DNA of 5,480 bases from Thermoproteota archaeon (GTDB taxonomy: Archaea; Thermoproteota; EX4484-205; JAAOZP01), in the NCBI GenBank assembly GCA_025059435.1, contig JANXDK010000039.1, positions 1-5,480 on the forward strand. Direction: 5' to 3'. Numbering within the stretch: the first letter of the stretch is position 1; each line of letters opens with the position of its first letter. Of the stretch, positions 1-4,197 are shown one piece after another. The notes below the pieces were generated by a model, which was not told the origin of the DNA, searched no databases, and was given only the letters and a program-made list of their open reading frames with translations. A program made the position numbers and the translations under genes.

Positions 1-152
1 AAGGAGAATTGGTAACAGGTAAGATTCGACCTTATTCTTCCTCTATTACTAAAATGCTCAGTAAGTTCTCAATCATACTAGCATTCACACTTGAGTGGTC
101 ATCAATTCTCGTTTAATCCGATTAAATAGCTTTTATTCGAAAACCAGGATTT

Positions 153-353
153 TTGAAAAATATTGAAATGCTTAACTACACCTGTTCACTAACTCATTGT
201 AATAACCAAGAGGAGGATTATCCGAATTTCTCGTTAGAGACCAACGCATTCATCAGGATCCTGAGAGAAAGGGTAAGTGGATGTTTGGTGGGAAAAGGAG
301 CCTCTTTCATTGAGCACAAAAATGATATGAAAGCAGGCAAGGTTAGCCTGTAA
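153..353 (+). CDS. Doubtful small hypothetical protein
   Basis: This is a 66-residue ORF opening at TTG 153, or 61 residues from ATG 168. I do not recognise the product. It has three Cys (C11, C16 and C44), no convincing membrane segment and no repeat. A possible AGGA lies a few bases before the TTG, and AT-rich TATA-like sequence lies at about 122-136. Its TAA stop (351-353) falls inside the hairpin at 339-373, which would suit a terminator shared with the convergent rpoN unit. Against it, codon use looks uncharacteristic of the neighbouring genes and nothing suggests conservation. It may simply be a chance ORF. Confidence 0.18.
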   Translation: MKNIEMLNYTCSLTHCNNQEEDYPNFSLETNAFIRILRERVSGCLVGKGASFIEHKNDMKAGKVSL

Positions 354-373
354 TAAATTTACAGGCTTACTTT
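339..373. terminator. Stem-loop, possible terminator of the rpoN unit
   Basis: A 9-bp perfect stem (345-353 with 359-367, loop TAAAT) is extended by five further pairs (339-343 with 369-373, one of them G-T) across a single T-T mismatch. It lies about 60 bases past the rpoN stop. No strong T-run follows immediately on either strand: TTTCT on the plus side, and TTTTT only some 15-20 bases downstream on the minus side. Archaeal termination relies mainly on T-runs, so this may be a 3'-end stabilising or processing structure rather than a true terminator. Confidence 0.4.
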
Positions 374-432
374 CTAATAAGCTCGATAGAAGAATTTAAG
401 ATCTATGGGTTCTCTTCCATTTTCTGTGATAC

Positions 433-657
433 TCATCTTCTGTAGTCTTCACCGAGTGATACTCCTCCAGCGTAGGACAAAAGCTCATCTATATAGTCGA
501 GGTGGGAAATAAATATTCTCCTACAGCATATTCTAGTCACATTCATAGAATCAAGTACCTTCTTTGGATCCTCACCAGCATTAACCCTCCTACGATAATC
601 TTCCCAAAGATGACCTATAACTTTGCCGCATGTAAAACATCTTATTGGGAACATCAT
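433..657 (-). CDS. rpoN: DNA-directed RNA polymerase subunit N (RpoN/Rpo10)
   Basis: RpoN is a small zinc-binding assembly subunit of archaeal RNA polymerase, homologous to eukaryotic Rpb10. It docks with the RpoD-RpoL platform. The 74-residue product has the family signature: an N-terminal PIRCFTCGK with Cys7 and Cys10, then an RICCRR motif giving Cys44 and Cys45, the four zinc ligands. The GEDP(x)KVLD and SHLDYIDELL segments are also typical. Two ATGs stand in tandem (657 and 654). GGTGG at 670-666, eight bases ahead of the first, favours 657. The last dozen residues (AGGVSLGEDYRR) extend beyond the usual end after the LLSY helix. It starts 12 bases after the uS9 stop and is the last gene of the rpoD-eL18-uL13-uS9-rpoN unit. 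rpoK, often next, is absent here. Confidence 0.96.
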   Translation of the reverse strand: MMFPIRCFTCGKVIGHLWEDYRRRVNAGEDPKKVLDSMNVTRICCRRIFISHLDYIDELLSYAGGVSLGEDYRR

Positions 658-669
658 GCTTTAACCCAC

Positions 670-1083
670 CTACCTATAGCTCTTCTGAAACCTCCTCCTA
701 GCTCCTATTCCACCGAATTTCTTAGGTTCCTTCCTCCTCGGGTCTCCAGACAACACGTGTCTATCGAATTCTCTGAATAGGTTTCTGACACTAGCACTCC
801 TAGTCCAACTTGTTATAGCTCTTGCGAGTGCTTGCATAACTGCCCTAGCTTGAGATGCATGGCCCCCGCCTTTAACCTTGATTTCAATATCAACATCCTT
901 AAAATGCTCCGGCGCTAACGTGACTGGTGTTAGAGCAAGCTTCTTGTAAGGATCGTAGAGCCAATTTTCAGCTGGAAAGCCATTAATAGTTATCCTACCT
1001 GATCCCGGTTTTACCACTGCTCTAGCTACCGATGTCTTTACGGAACCTGTTATGATAAGCGGCATCTTTCTGGGAGCAGGCAT
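670..1083 (-). CDS. rps9: Small ribosomal subunit protein uS9 (S9)
   Basis: uS9 is a 30S head protein whose C-terminal tail reaches the P-site tRNA. The 137-residue product is full length for archaea. Visible family features are GSVKTSVARAVVKPGSG near residues 13-29, the GGGHASQARAVMQALARA segment around residues 72-89, FREFDRHVLSGDPRRKEPKK, and the very basic end GARRRFQKSYR. The terminal KSYR is characteristic, since the tail contacts tRNA. The ATG start lies two bases after the uL13 stop, with GGAGG at 1098-1094 placed about ten bases upstream inside the uL13 end. This spacing suggests translational coupling within the rpoD-rpoN transcription unit. Nothing is broken or unusual. Confidence 0.98.
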   Translation of the reverse strand: MPAPRKMPLIITGSVKTSVARAVVKPGSGRITINGFPAENWLYDPYKKLALTPVTLAPEHFKDVDIEIKVKGGGHASQARAVMQALARAITSWTRSASVRNLFREFDRHVLSGDPRRKEPKKFGGIGARRRFQKSYR

Positions 1084-1085
1084 TT

Positions 1086-1526
1086 CTAACTAGCCTCCGG
1101 AACCTTGAAAATATCCTTAAGCTCAGATAGTGTAAAAGATCTTCCCCCAAGCCTAGCAGCATCTGCTTCCTCGAACCTTACGGGCTGACCCTTGAGGTTA
1201 CCGGGGTCTCCAATATGGACCCTAAGTCTCCTGAAAGCATCCTTACCCTTCTTCTTACCCATTGGAAGCATCCCTCTGACGACTCTTCTAACGTAAGTTG
1301 CCGGATTCCTGGGATGCAATGGCGTGTGCTTAGGGTTCCTAACGCTTTTTATCTCTAAAAATTTAACGTATTCTCTAATGAAGCTATGCTTGCTCCCTGA
1401 GATTCTCGCTTTTTCAGCATTGATCACATGAACCATGTAGCCTTCCAATAGTCTCTTAGCTATCATAGAGCACATTCTCCCCAGGATCTGGTTTGTAGCA
1501 TCGACTATCAGAACTTTATCAGACAA
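1086..1526 (-). CDS. rpl13: Large ribosomal subunit protein uL13 (L13)
   Basis: uL13 is an early-assembly protein of the 50S subunit. The 146-residue product shows the classic N-terminal VDATNQILGRMCSMIAKRLLEG, then VINAEKARISGSK, HTPLHPRNPATYVRRVVRGMLP around residues 66-88, and KKKGKDAFRRLRVHIGDP. Length and layout fit archaeal L13. The start is TTG at 1526, which overlaps the end of eL18 by eight bases. A good ribosome-binding site, GGAGTGA at 1539-1533, sits six bases ahead within the eL18 coding end and supports the non-ATG start. The gene is followed after two bases by uS9, the universally conserved L13-S9 pair. Confidence 0.98.
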   Translation of the reverse strand: MSDKVLIVDATNQILGRMCSMIAKRLLEGYMVHVINAEKARISGSKHSFIREYVKFLEIKSVRNPKHTPLHPRNPATYVRRVVRGMLPMGKKKGKDAFRRLRVHIGDPGNLKGQPVRFEEADAARLGGRSFTLSELKDIFKVPEAS

Positions 1527-1860
1527 TTATCTTCACTCCCGATCCCTTCGGCTCGACTTTTGTAAACTCATCTATTCTCATAATAGTGCATCCGGCAGCC
1601 TTAAGCTTATTTAAGGCTGTTGAAGAAAAAGAAAGGGCTGCGATCGTCACGTTATGTTTTATAATACCCCCACCCAATACCTTCCCTGGTACTACAACCT
1701 TATCGCCCGGCTTCGTTAAACGCGCTATCTTGCTTAGGTTTACTTCAACCCTCCTACTCCTAGGTCTCGACAAGATTTCCCCCACTCTCTTCCAGAACCT
1801 AGATTCTTTAGCCGACTTCTCCACTGTTAGCAACACCTTTCTCCCTACTCTGCTCTTCAA
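1519..1860 (-). CDS. rpl18e: Large ribosomal subunit protein eL18 (L18e)
   Basis: eL18 is a 50S protein shared by archaea and eukaryotes and related in fold to bacterial L15. The body is clear: WKRVGEILSRPRSRRVEVNLSKIARL, KPGDKVVVPGKVLGGGIIKHNVTIAALSFS, and a C-terminal NxGSxV-like end (EPKGSGVKIIV). The start is uncertain. TTG 1860 gives 113 residues and keeps the helix before the conserved Trp (VLLTVEKSAKESRFW), which matches the family. However, it overlaps rpoD by 53 bases and has no obvious ribosome-binding site. GTG 1824 has GGTG at 1837-1834 nine bases ahead but would remove that helix. GTG 1836 is a third option. I prefer 1860 on protein grounds. The gene overlaps uL13 by eight bases downstream. 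Confidence 0.92.
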   Translation of the reverse strand: MKSRVGRKVLLTVEKSAKESRFWKRVGEILSRPRSRRVEVNLSKIARLTKPGDKVVVPGKVLGGGIIKHNVTIAALSFSSTALNKLKAAGCTIMRIDEFTKVEPKGSGVKIIV

Positions 1861-2488
1861 CTTCAGGGAGCGTGAAAGAATCCATAAGCGTTTTAAACTT
1901 ATCCCTTAGTATTTTAAGAGCCTGCTTTAGAATCTCCAGAGAAGGAAGAGAACCTGTGGATTCTAATTTGAAAATAAAAACGTCTGGTTGCTCGGTAAAA
2001 CTGTATGTCGCCAAAGACGCAGGCTGCCATTTGGCATGCATTTTACCCCTTCCCATTCTCGCTATAGCCTCTAATCTCAGCCTGCTTCTAGGGGGGATCT
2101 TAGTGATGGGAATATTACCGTATACAGGGTATACCTCAGCATCTTTACACGTAAGGTCTTTAGCGTAGACTGTGAGAGGCTCTTCCCCGGCTGAAACATC
2201 CAAGCTCAATGTTGTGAAACATCTTTCCCCAGAACCCCCAGTGCATTCTGGAGAATCCATTGGAAGGTATTTGTTGATTGGAGTCTTCAAAGGTATTAGA
2301 CCTAGCCTGTGGGAGAGTATTTCGTCGAACATAGGACCAGGGTTTTCGAAGATGTATACTTCATTTATCGCAAGCACAGGAACTTCCTCTAGAATTGTCC
2401 TCCTTATCGCATTTACCATAGCCTCTGAACATCCGCTCAACCTAGCCTCTAAATACTCCTCGCTTAACTTGAGGAACTCAACTCTCAA
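1808..2488 (-). CDS. rpoD: DNA-directed RNA polymerase subunit D (RpoD/Rpo3), lacking the Fe-S domain
   Basis: RpoD is the alpha-like assembly subunit of archaeal RNA polymerase (homologue of Rpb3). It pairs with RpoL and nucleates assembly with RpoN. The 226-residue product has the alpha-like motif NAIRRTILEEVPVLAINEVYIFEN (residues 26-49), DEILSHRLGLIPLKT (55-69), the GRGKMHAKWQPAS segment (147-158) and the C-terminal dimerisation strand/helix FKLESTGSLPSLEILKQAL. Between about residues 164 and 168, where many archaeal RpoD proteins carry a ferredoxin-like domain with Cys clusters, there is none. Only two Cys (82 and 90) remain in the loop that binds zinc in Rpb3. The start is TTG 2488; it matches the family N-terminus and fits a leaderless mRNA from the TATA box at 2521-2514. 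The 3' end overlaps eL18. Confidence 0.96.
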   Translation of the reverse strand: MRVEFLKLSEEYLEARLSGCSEAMVNAIRRTILEEVPVLAINEVYIFENPGPMFDEILSHRLGLIPLKTPINKYLPMDSPECTGGSGERCFTTLSLDVSAGEEPLTVYAKDLTCKDAEVYPVYGNIPITKIPPRSRLRLEAIARMGRGKMHAKWQPASLATYSFTEQPDVFIFKLESTGSLPSLEILKQALKILRDKFKTLMDSFTLPEVEEQSREKGVANSGEVG

Positions 2489-2496
2489 TTTTGCTG

Positions 2497-2543
2497 AAGC
2501 ATTCTCCAGCAGAGTATTTAAGGGTTAGCGACGGAGAACGCTT
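2497..2543. repeat. Imperfect inverted repeat centred on the divergent promoter
   Basis: Arms 2497-2507 (AAGCATTCTCC) and 2533-2543 (GGAGAACGCTT) are inverted copies matching at 10 of 11 positions. They are separated by 25 bases that contain the TATA box near the centre. Each arm reads GGAGAAYGCTT outward toward its own gene, rpoD on the left and uS11 on the right. It could be an operator for a dimeric regulator, a duplicated promoter-proximal element, or a scar of the rearrangement. The sequence alone does not decide. Confidence 0.5.
2514..2521 (-). promoter_or_regulatory. TATA box for the rpoD unit (possibly shared with uS11)
   Basis: The minus strand reads CTTAAATA here, a good archaeal TATA box. 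Its centre is about 26-30 bases from the TTG start of rpoD, so transcription would begin at or within a few bases of the start codon and give a leaderless or nearly leaderless mRNA. On the plus strand the same bases read TATTTAAG and could also serve uS11, with a start near 2543. This promoter is needed because the uS11 inversion cuts rpoD off from the uS13-uS4 transcript. Confidence 0.6.
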
Positions 2544-2548
2544 ATTAA
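2541..2548 (+). promoter_or_regulatory. Candidate TATA box for uS11
   Basis: CTTATTAA is centred about 27 bases ahead of the GTG start of uS11 at 2572, the right distance for leaderless transcription. The match to the TATA consensus is weak. The alternative is the central TATTTAAG at 2514-2521, which would give a leader of about 30 bases carrying AGGA at 2561-2564, seven bases before the GTG. Either would provide uS11 with its own promoter. Confidence 0.35.
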
Positions 2549-2571
2549 CCTCCTCAGTAAAGGATTTATGC

Positions 2572-2967
2572 GTGAGTTCCGAATCTGAGAAATATGCTGT
2601 CGTGAGGATATACTCATCCAGTAATAATACTATAGTTCATGCTACTGACCCGAGCGGGTCTCATACTCTAGCAGTTTCTACAGCAGGCCAGCATGTTAAA
2701 GCAGATAGACTGGGTGGTAGTCCTTATGGTGCCATGATGGCTGCAGTTGCAGTCGCCGAGGCTTTGAAGAAACAGGGTATTGAAACAATCAAAGTTAGGG
2801 TTAGAGCTCCCGGCGGCATTAAGTCTCGAACACCCGGTCAGGGCGCTCAGGCAGCGATAAGGGCCTTAACTAGAGCCAAGCTTAGGATAATATCGATTGA
2901 AGATGTAACGCCTATTCCTACGGACGGAACTAGGAAGCCTGGTGGTAGAAGGGGAAGAAGGTTCTAG
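2572..2967 (+). CDS. rps11: Small ribosomal subunit protein uS11 (S11), inverted relative to its cluster
   Basis: uS11 is a 30S platform protein near the mRNA exit site. From GTG 2572 the product is 131 residues, the usual archaeal length. Family features are RIYSSSNNTIVHATDPSG (12-29), VKADRLGGSPYGAM (42-55), VRVRAPGGIKSRTPGQGAQAAIRAL (75-99) and the C-terminal VTPIPTDGTRKPGGRRGRRF. Open frame continues up to a TTG at 2491, but those 27 residues lie outside the family and cover the promoter region, so I reject the longer form. AGGA at 2561-2564 could act as ribosome-binding site. The gene sits in its normal slot between uS4 and rpoD but on the opposite strand. It is convergent with uS4, the two sharing a CTAG that forms both stop codons, and divergent from rpoD. 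It is intact and presumably transcribed alone. Confidence 0.96.
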   Translation: MSSESEKYAVVRIYSSSNNTIVHATDPSGSHTLAVSTAGQHVKADRLGGSPYGAMMAAVAVAEALKKQGIETIKVRVRAPGGIKSRTPGQGAQAAIRALTRAKLRIISIEDVTPIPTDGTRKPGGRRGRRF

Positions 2968-3455
2968 GCTGCTTTCGTCTCCTCATCTATCCTAAGCCTT
3001 ATTAGAGGCTCCTCGTCCTTTTTAACGAAATATCCAGGGGATCTCACAACTTGATCGCCAATCATGATTTTACCGTGAACTATTGCCTGTCTGGCTGCGT
3101 GGATCGACTTTGTTAACCCCTTTCTGTAAACGATTGTTTGGAGTCTTCTTTCCAAAATGTTAGAAAGACTTAAAGAAAGAACATCATCTAGCTTTGCCTC
3201 TTTTTCAACAAGACCAAGCCTATGAAGCCTTGATATGAGTTCAGACTCTCTTTTAATCCTCTCCTCGCCCGTTAGGCTCAAATATGAGCGTGCGGATGCT
3301 CTTATACCTCTTAGGAAAGAGGCAGCCCTCCAAAGCTCTCTCTTATTTCTCAAACCATATTCTCCAACCAGTATCAGTTCTTCAGCGAGCCTCTCTTTAA
3401 CCCAAGGATGTTTTGGGTGAAGGATCTTACTCCTTATTCTACGTGGGTCACCCAT
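2964..3455 (-). CDS. rps4: Small ribosomal subunit protein uS4 (S4)
   Basis: uS4 is a primary rRNA-binding, assembly-initiating protein of the 30S subunit. The 163-residue product is near the short end for archaea. The N-terminal half has PKHPWVKERLAEELILVGEYGLRNKRELWRA. The S4 RNA-binding domain spans roughly residues 104-159: ILERRLQTIVYRKGLTKSIHAARQAIVHGKIMIGDQVVRSPGYFV. ATG 3455 lies seven bases after the uS13 stop. GTGAT (3466-3462), overlapping that stop, gives a ribosome-binding site with six-base spacing. The TAG stop is shared with the convergent uS11 stop through a CTAG palindrome, so there is no intergenic space. Transcripts of each gene must end inside, or run antisense into, the other. 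Confidence 0.97.
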   Translation of the reverse strand: MGDPRRIRSKILHPKHPWVKERLAEELILVGEYGLRNKRELWRAASFLRGIRASARSYLSLTGEERIKRESELISRLHRLGLVEKEAKLDDVLSLSLSNILERRLQTIVYRKGLTKSIHAARQAIVHGKIMIGDQVVRSPGYFVKKDEEPLIRLRIDEETKAA

Positions 3456-3462
3456 TTCTCAA

Positions 3463-3933
3463 TCACTTGCTCCCACCAGCTTTTGCAGCACTCTTTGTAA
3501 AGCCTACTGGTGGACCAGTCCTGCCGGTTGTCCTAGTCTTTTGTCCTCTTACTTTAAGCCCAAGAGAATGTCTAACACCCTTCCAACATTTCATCTTAAT
3601 CATTCTCTCAATATCCATCTTTTTAGTTAGTTCAAGCTCTGAAGTTATCAAGTGTTTATCTTCACCCGTTATGATATCCTTCCTCCTGTTGAACATCCAA
3701 GTTGGAATCTTCAATGACTTCAAATTATTTAAGGCAGCTTCTATTCTAGCAATCTCCTCATCGGTCAAGTATCCCAGTCTAGTGTCAATCGGAATATTAA
3801 GGGCTATGCATAATGCTCTAGCCATTGACCATCCTATTCCCTTAATCATCGATAGACCATCTAATACTTTTCTCTTACCGTCGCAATCCGTACCGGCGAT
3901 CCTAACTATCTCCCTGAATTCCTTATTGCTCAT
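3463..3933 (-). CDS. rps13: Small ribosomal subunit protein uS13 (S13)
   Basis: uS13 lies in the 30S head and forms intersubunit bridges and P-site tRNA contacts. The 156-residue product fits archaeal S13. Features are REIVRIAGTDCDGKRKVLDGLSMIKGIGWSMARALC (residues 7-42, with the helix-hairpin-helix-like KGIG), LTDEEIARIEAAL, PTWMFNRRKDIITGEDKHLI, and the C-terminal GVRHSLGLKVRGQKTRTTGRTG with a basic tail. ATG 3933 is the family N-terminus. A strong TATA box about 34 bases upstream implies a leader of only a few bases. It is the first gene of the short uS13-uS4 unit, separated from cbf5 by a tRNA gene. Confidence 0.98.
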   Translation of the reverse strand: MSNKEFREIVRIAGTDCDGKRKVLDGLSMIKGIGWSMARALCIALNIPIDTRLGYLTDEEIARIEAALNNLKSLKIPTWMFNRRKDIITGEDKHLITSELELTKKMDIERMIKMKCWKGVRHSLGLKVRGQKTRTTGRTGPPVGFTKSAAKAGGSK

Positions 3934-3962
3934 ACAGTAGGCCTTAGAGTCTTGGAAAGGTA

Positions 3963-3975
3963 GTTATAAATATTT
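3963..3975 (-). promoter_or_regulatory. Promoter of the uS13-uS4 unit
   Basis: The minus strand reads AATATTTATAACT, containing a near-consensus archaeal TATA box (TTTATA) inside an A/T-rich tract. With initiation about 25 bases downstream, the mRNA would start close to 3941, roughly eight bases before the uS13 ATG. No Shine-Dalgarno fits in so short a leader, in keeping with first genes of archaeal operons. Confidence 0.6.
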
Positions 3976-4028
3976 TATTAAACAAGCTGACACTCGATAG
4001 GAGGGATGGTGAATGATTCTCCTGTTTT

Positions 4029-4033
4029 AAAAA
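4029..4033 (-). terminator. T-run terminator after tRNA-Ser
   Basis: Five consecutive T on the minus strand begin two bases after the tRNA discriminator base. Short T-runs are the main archaeal termination signal, so this probably ends the tRNA precursor before the uS13 promoter. Confidence 0.45.
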
Positions 4034-4034
4034 C

Positions 4035-4135
4035 CGCTGGGGAGGGGATTTGAACCCCTACGGCGCGCAAGCGCCACAAGCTCACTGAAAACAGTTCTCC
4101 AGGCTTGCGCCTTAGCCAGGTTCGGCCACCCCAGC
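4035..4135 (-). tRNA. tRNA-Ser (anticodon GGA) with a 14-nt intron
   Basis: All arms fold. The acceptor GCTGGGG (4135-4129) pairs with CCCCAGC (4042-4036), and the discriminator is G at 4035. The D arm has a three-pair GCC/GGC stem, with G18-G19 present. The anticodon stem CAAGC (4107-4103) pairs with GCTTG (4081-4077). The loop reads CTGGAG, then an intron, then A, placing anticodon GGA at 4100-4098. The long variable arm GGCGC-TTGC-GCGCC marks a class II tRNA. The T stem AGGGG/CCCCT encloses TTCAAAT. Discriminator G, G13/A22 and unpaired bases after the variable stem support Ser rather than Leu. CCA is not encoded. It would decode UCC/UCU. Mature length is 87 nt before CCA addition. Confidence 0.96.
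4083..4096 (-). other. tRNA-Ser intron, 14 nt, at position 37/38
   Basis: Removing 4096-4083 closes a normal seven-base anticodon loop. The precursor fits a bulge-helix-loop splice motif. Central pairs are C4102-G4085, T4101-A4086, G4100-C4087 and G4099-T4088 (wobble). The 5' bulge is AGA (4098-4096) and the 3' bulge is TGA (4084-4082), with a seven-base loop inside. Cutting each three-base bulge after its second base, as the archaeal splicing endonuclease does, gives exactly this canonical intron. Confidence 0.88.
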
Positions 4136-4158
4136 TGTTTTATTTGCAGCATCATAGT

Positions 4159-4176
4159 CTTAAAAAGTTTTTATAG
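4159..4176 (-). promoter_or_regulatory. Promoter of tRNA-Ser
   Basis: The minus strand reads CTATAAAAACTTTTTAAG, which contains two overlapping TATA-like elements. The one nearer the tRNA (TTTTTAAG) is centred about 28 bases before the first tRNA base, matching initiation at or just upstream of the 5' end. This indicates the tRNA is transcribed independently of cbf5. Confidence 0.5.
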
Positions 4177-4197
4177 CAAGATCTCAAAAATAACTTT

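Larger units (their letters stand above)
1..432. other. Gene-poor region downstream of rpoN
   Basis: This stretch lies beyond the stop of rpoN and contains nothing I recognise. In many archaea rpoK and uS2 follow rpoN, but no minus-strand frame here shows the RpoK signature or any other ribosomal protein. A plus-strand frame is open from the window edge to a TAA at 114-116 (37 codons). It could be the tail of a gene lying outside, but it resembles nothing I know. A short plus-strand ORF (153-353), a hairpin (339-373) and a weak box C/D-like pattern (58-104, minus) are described separately. The sequence looks AT-rich and intergenic. Confidence 0.6.

Noticed and set aside
386..406. ATAGA/TCTAT hairpin just past the rpoN stop
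   Set aside because: The stem is five weak A/T-rich pairs around an 11-base loop, too little to call a terminator.
1586..2528. Plus-strand ORFs opposite eL18 and rpoD
   Set aside because: They lie wholly on the reverse strand of clearly identified genes and show no features of their own.
2491..2571. 27-residue N-terminal extension of uS11 from TTG 2491
   Set aside because: The added residues fall outside the S11 family and would cover the rpoD TATA box and the inverted repeat. GTG 2572 gives the normal length.
3413..3940. 175-residue plus-strand ORF opposite uS13
   Set aside because: It is an antisense shadow of uS13, hydrophobic only because of the complementary codons, and has no family resemblance.
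4006..4053. Small plus-strand ORF after GGAGG, starting ATG 4006
   Set aside because: It is only about 15 codons and runs into the complement of the tRNA-Ser gene. The GGAGG match is probably chance.
4035..4135. tRNA-Leu as alternative identity for the class II tRNA
   Set aside because: The anticodon is GGA, the discriminator is G, and G13/A22 with unpaired bases after the variable stem match archaeal tRNA-Ser.
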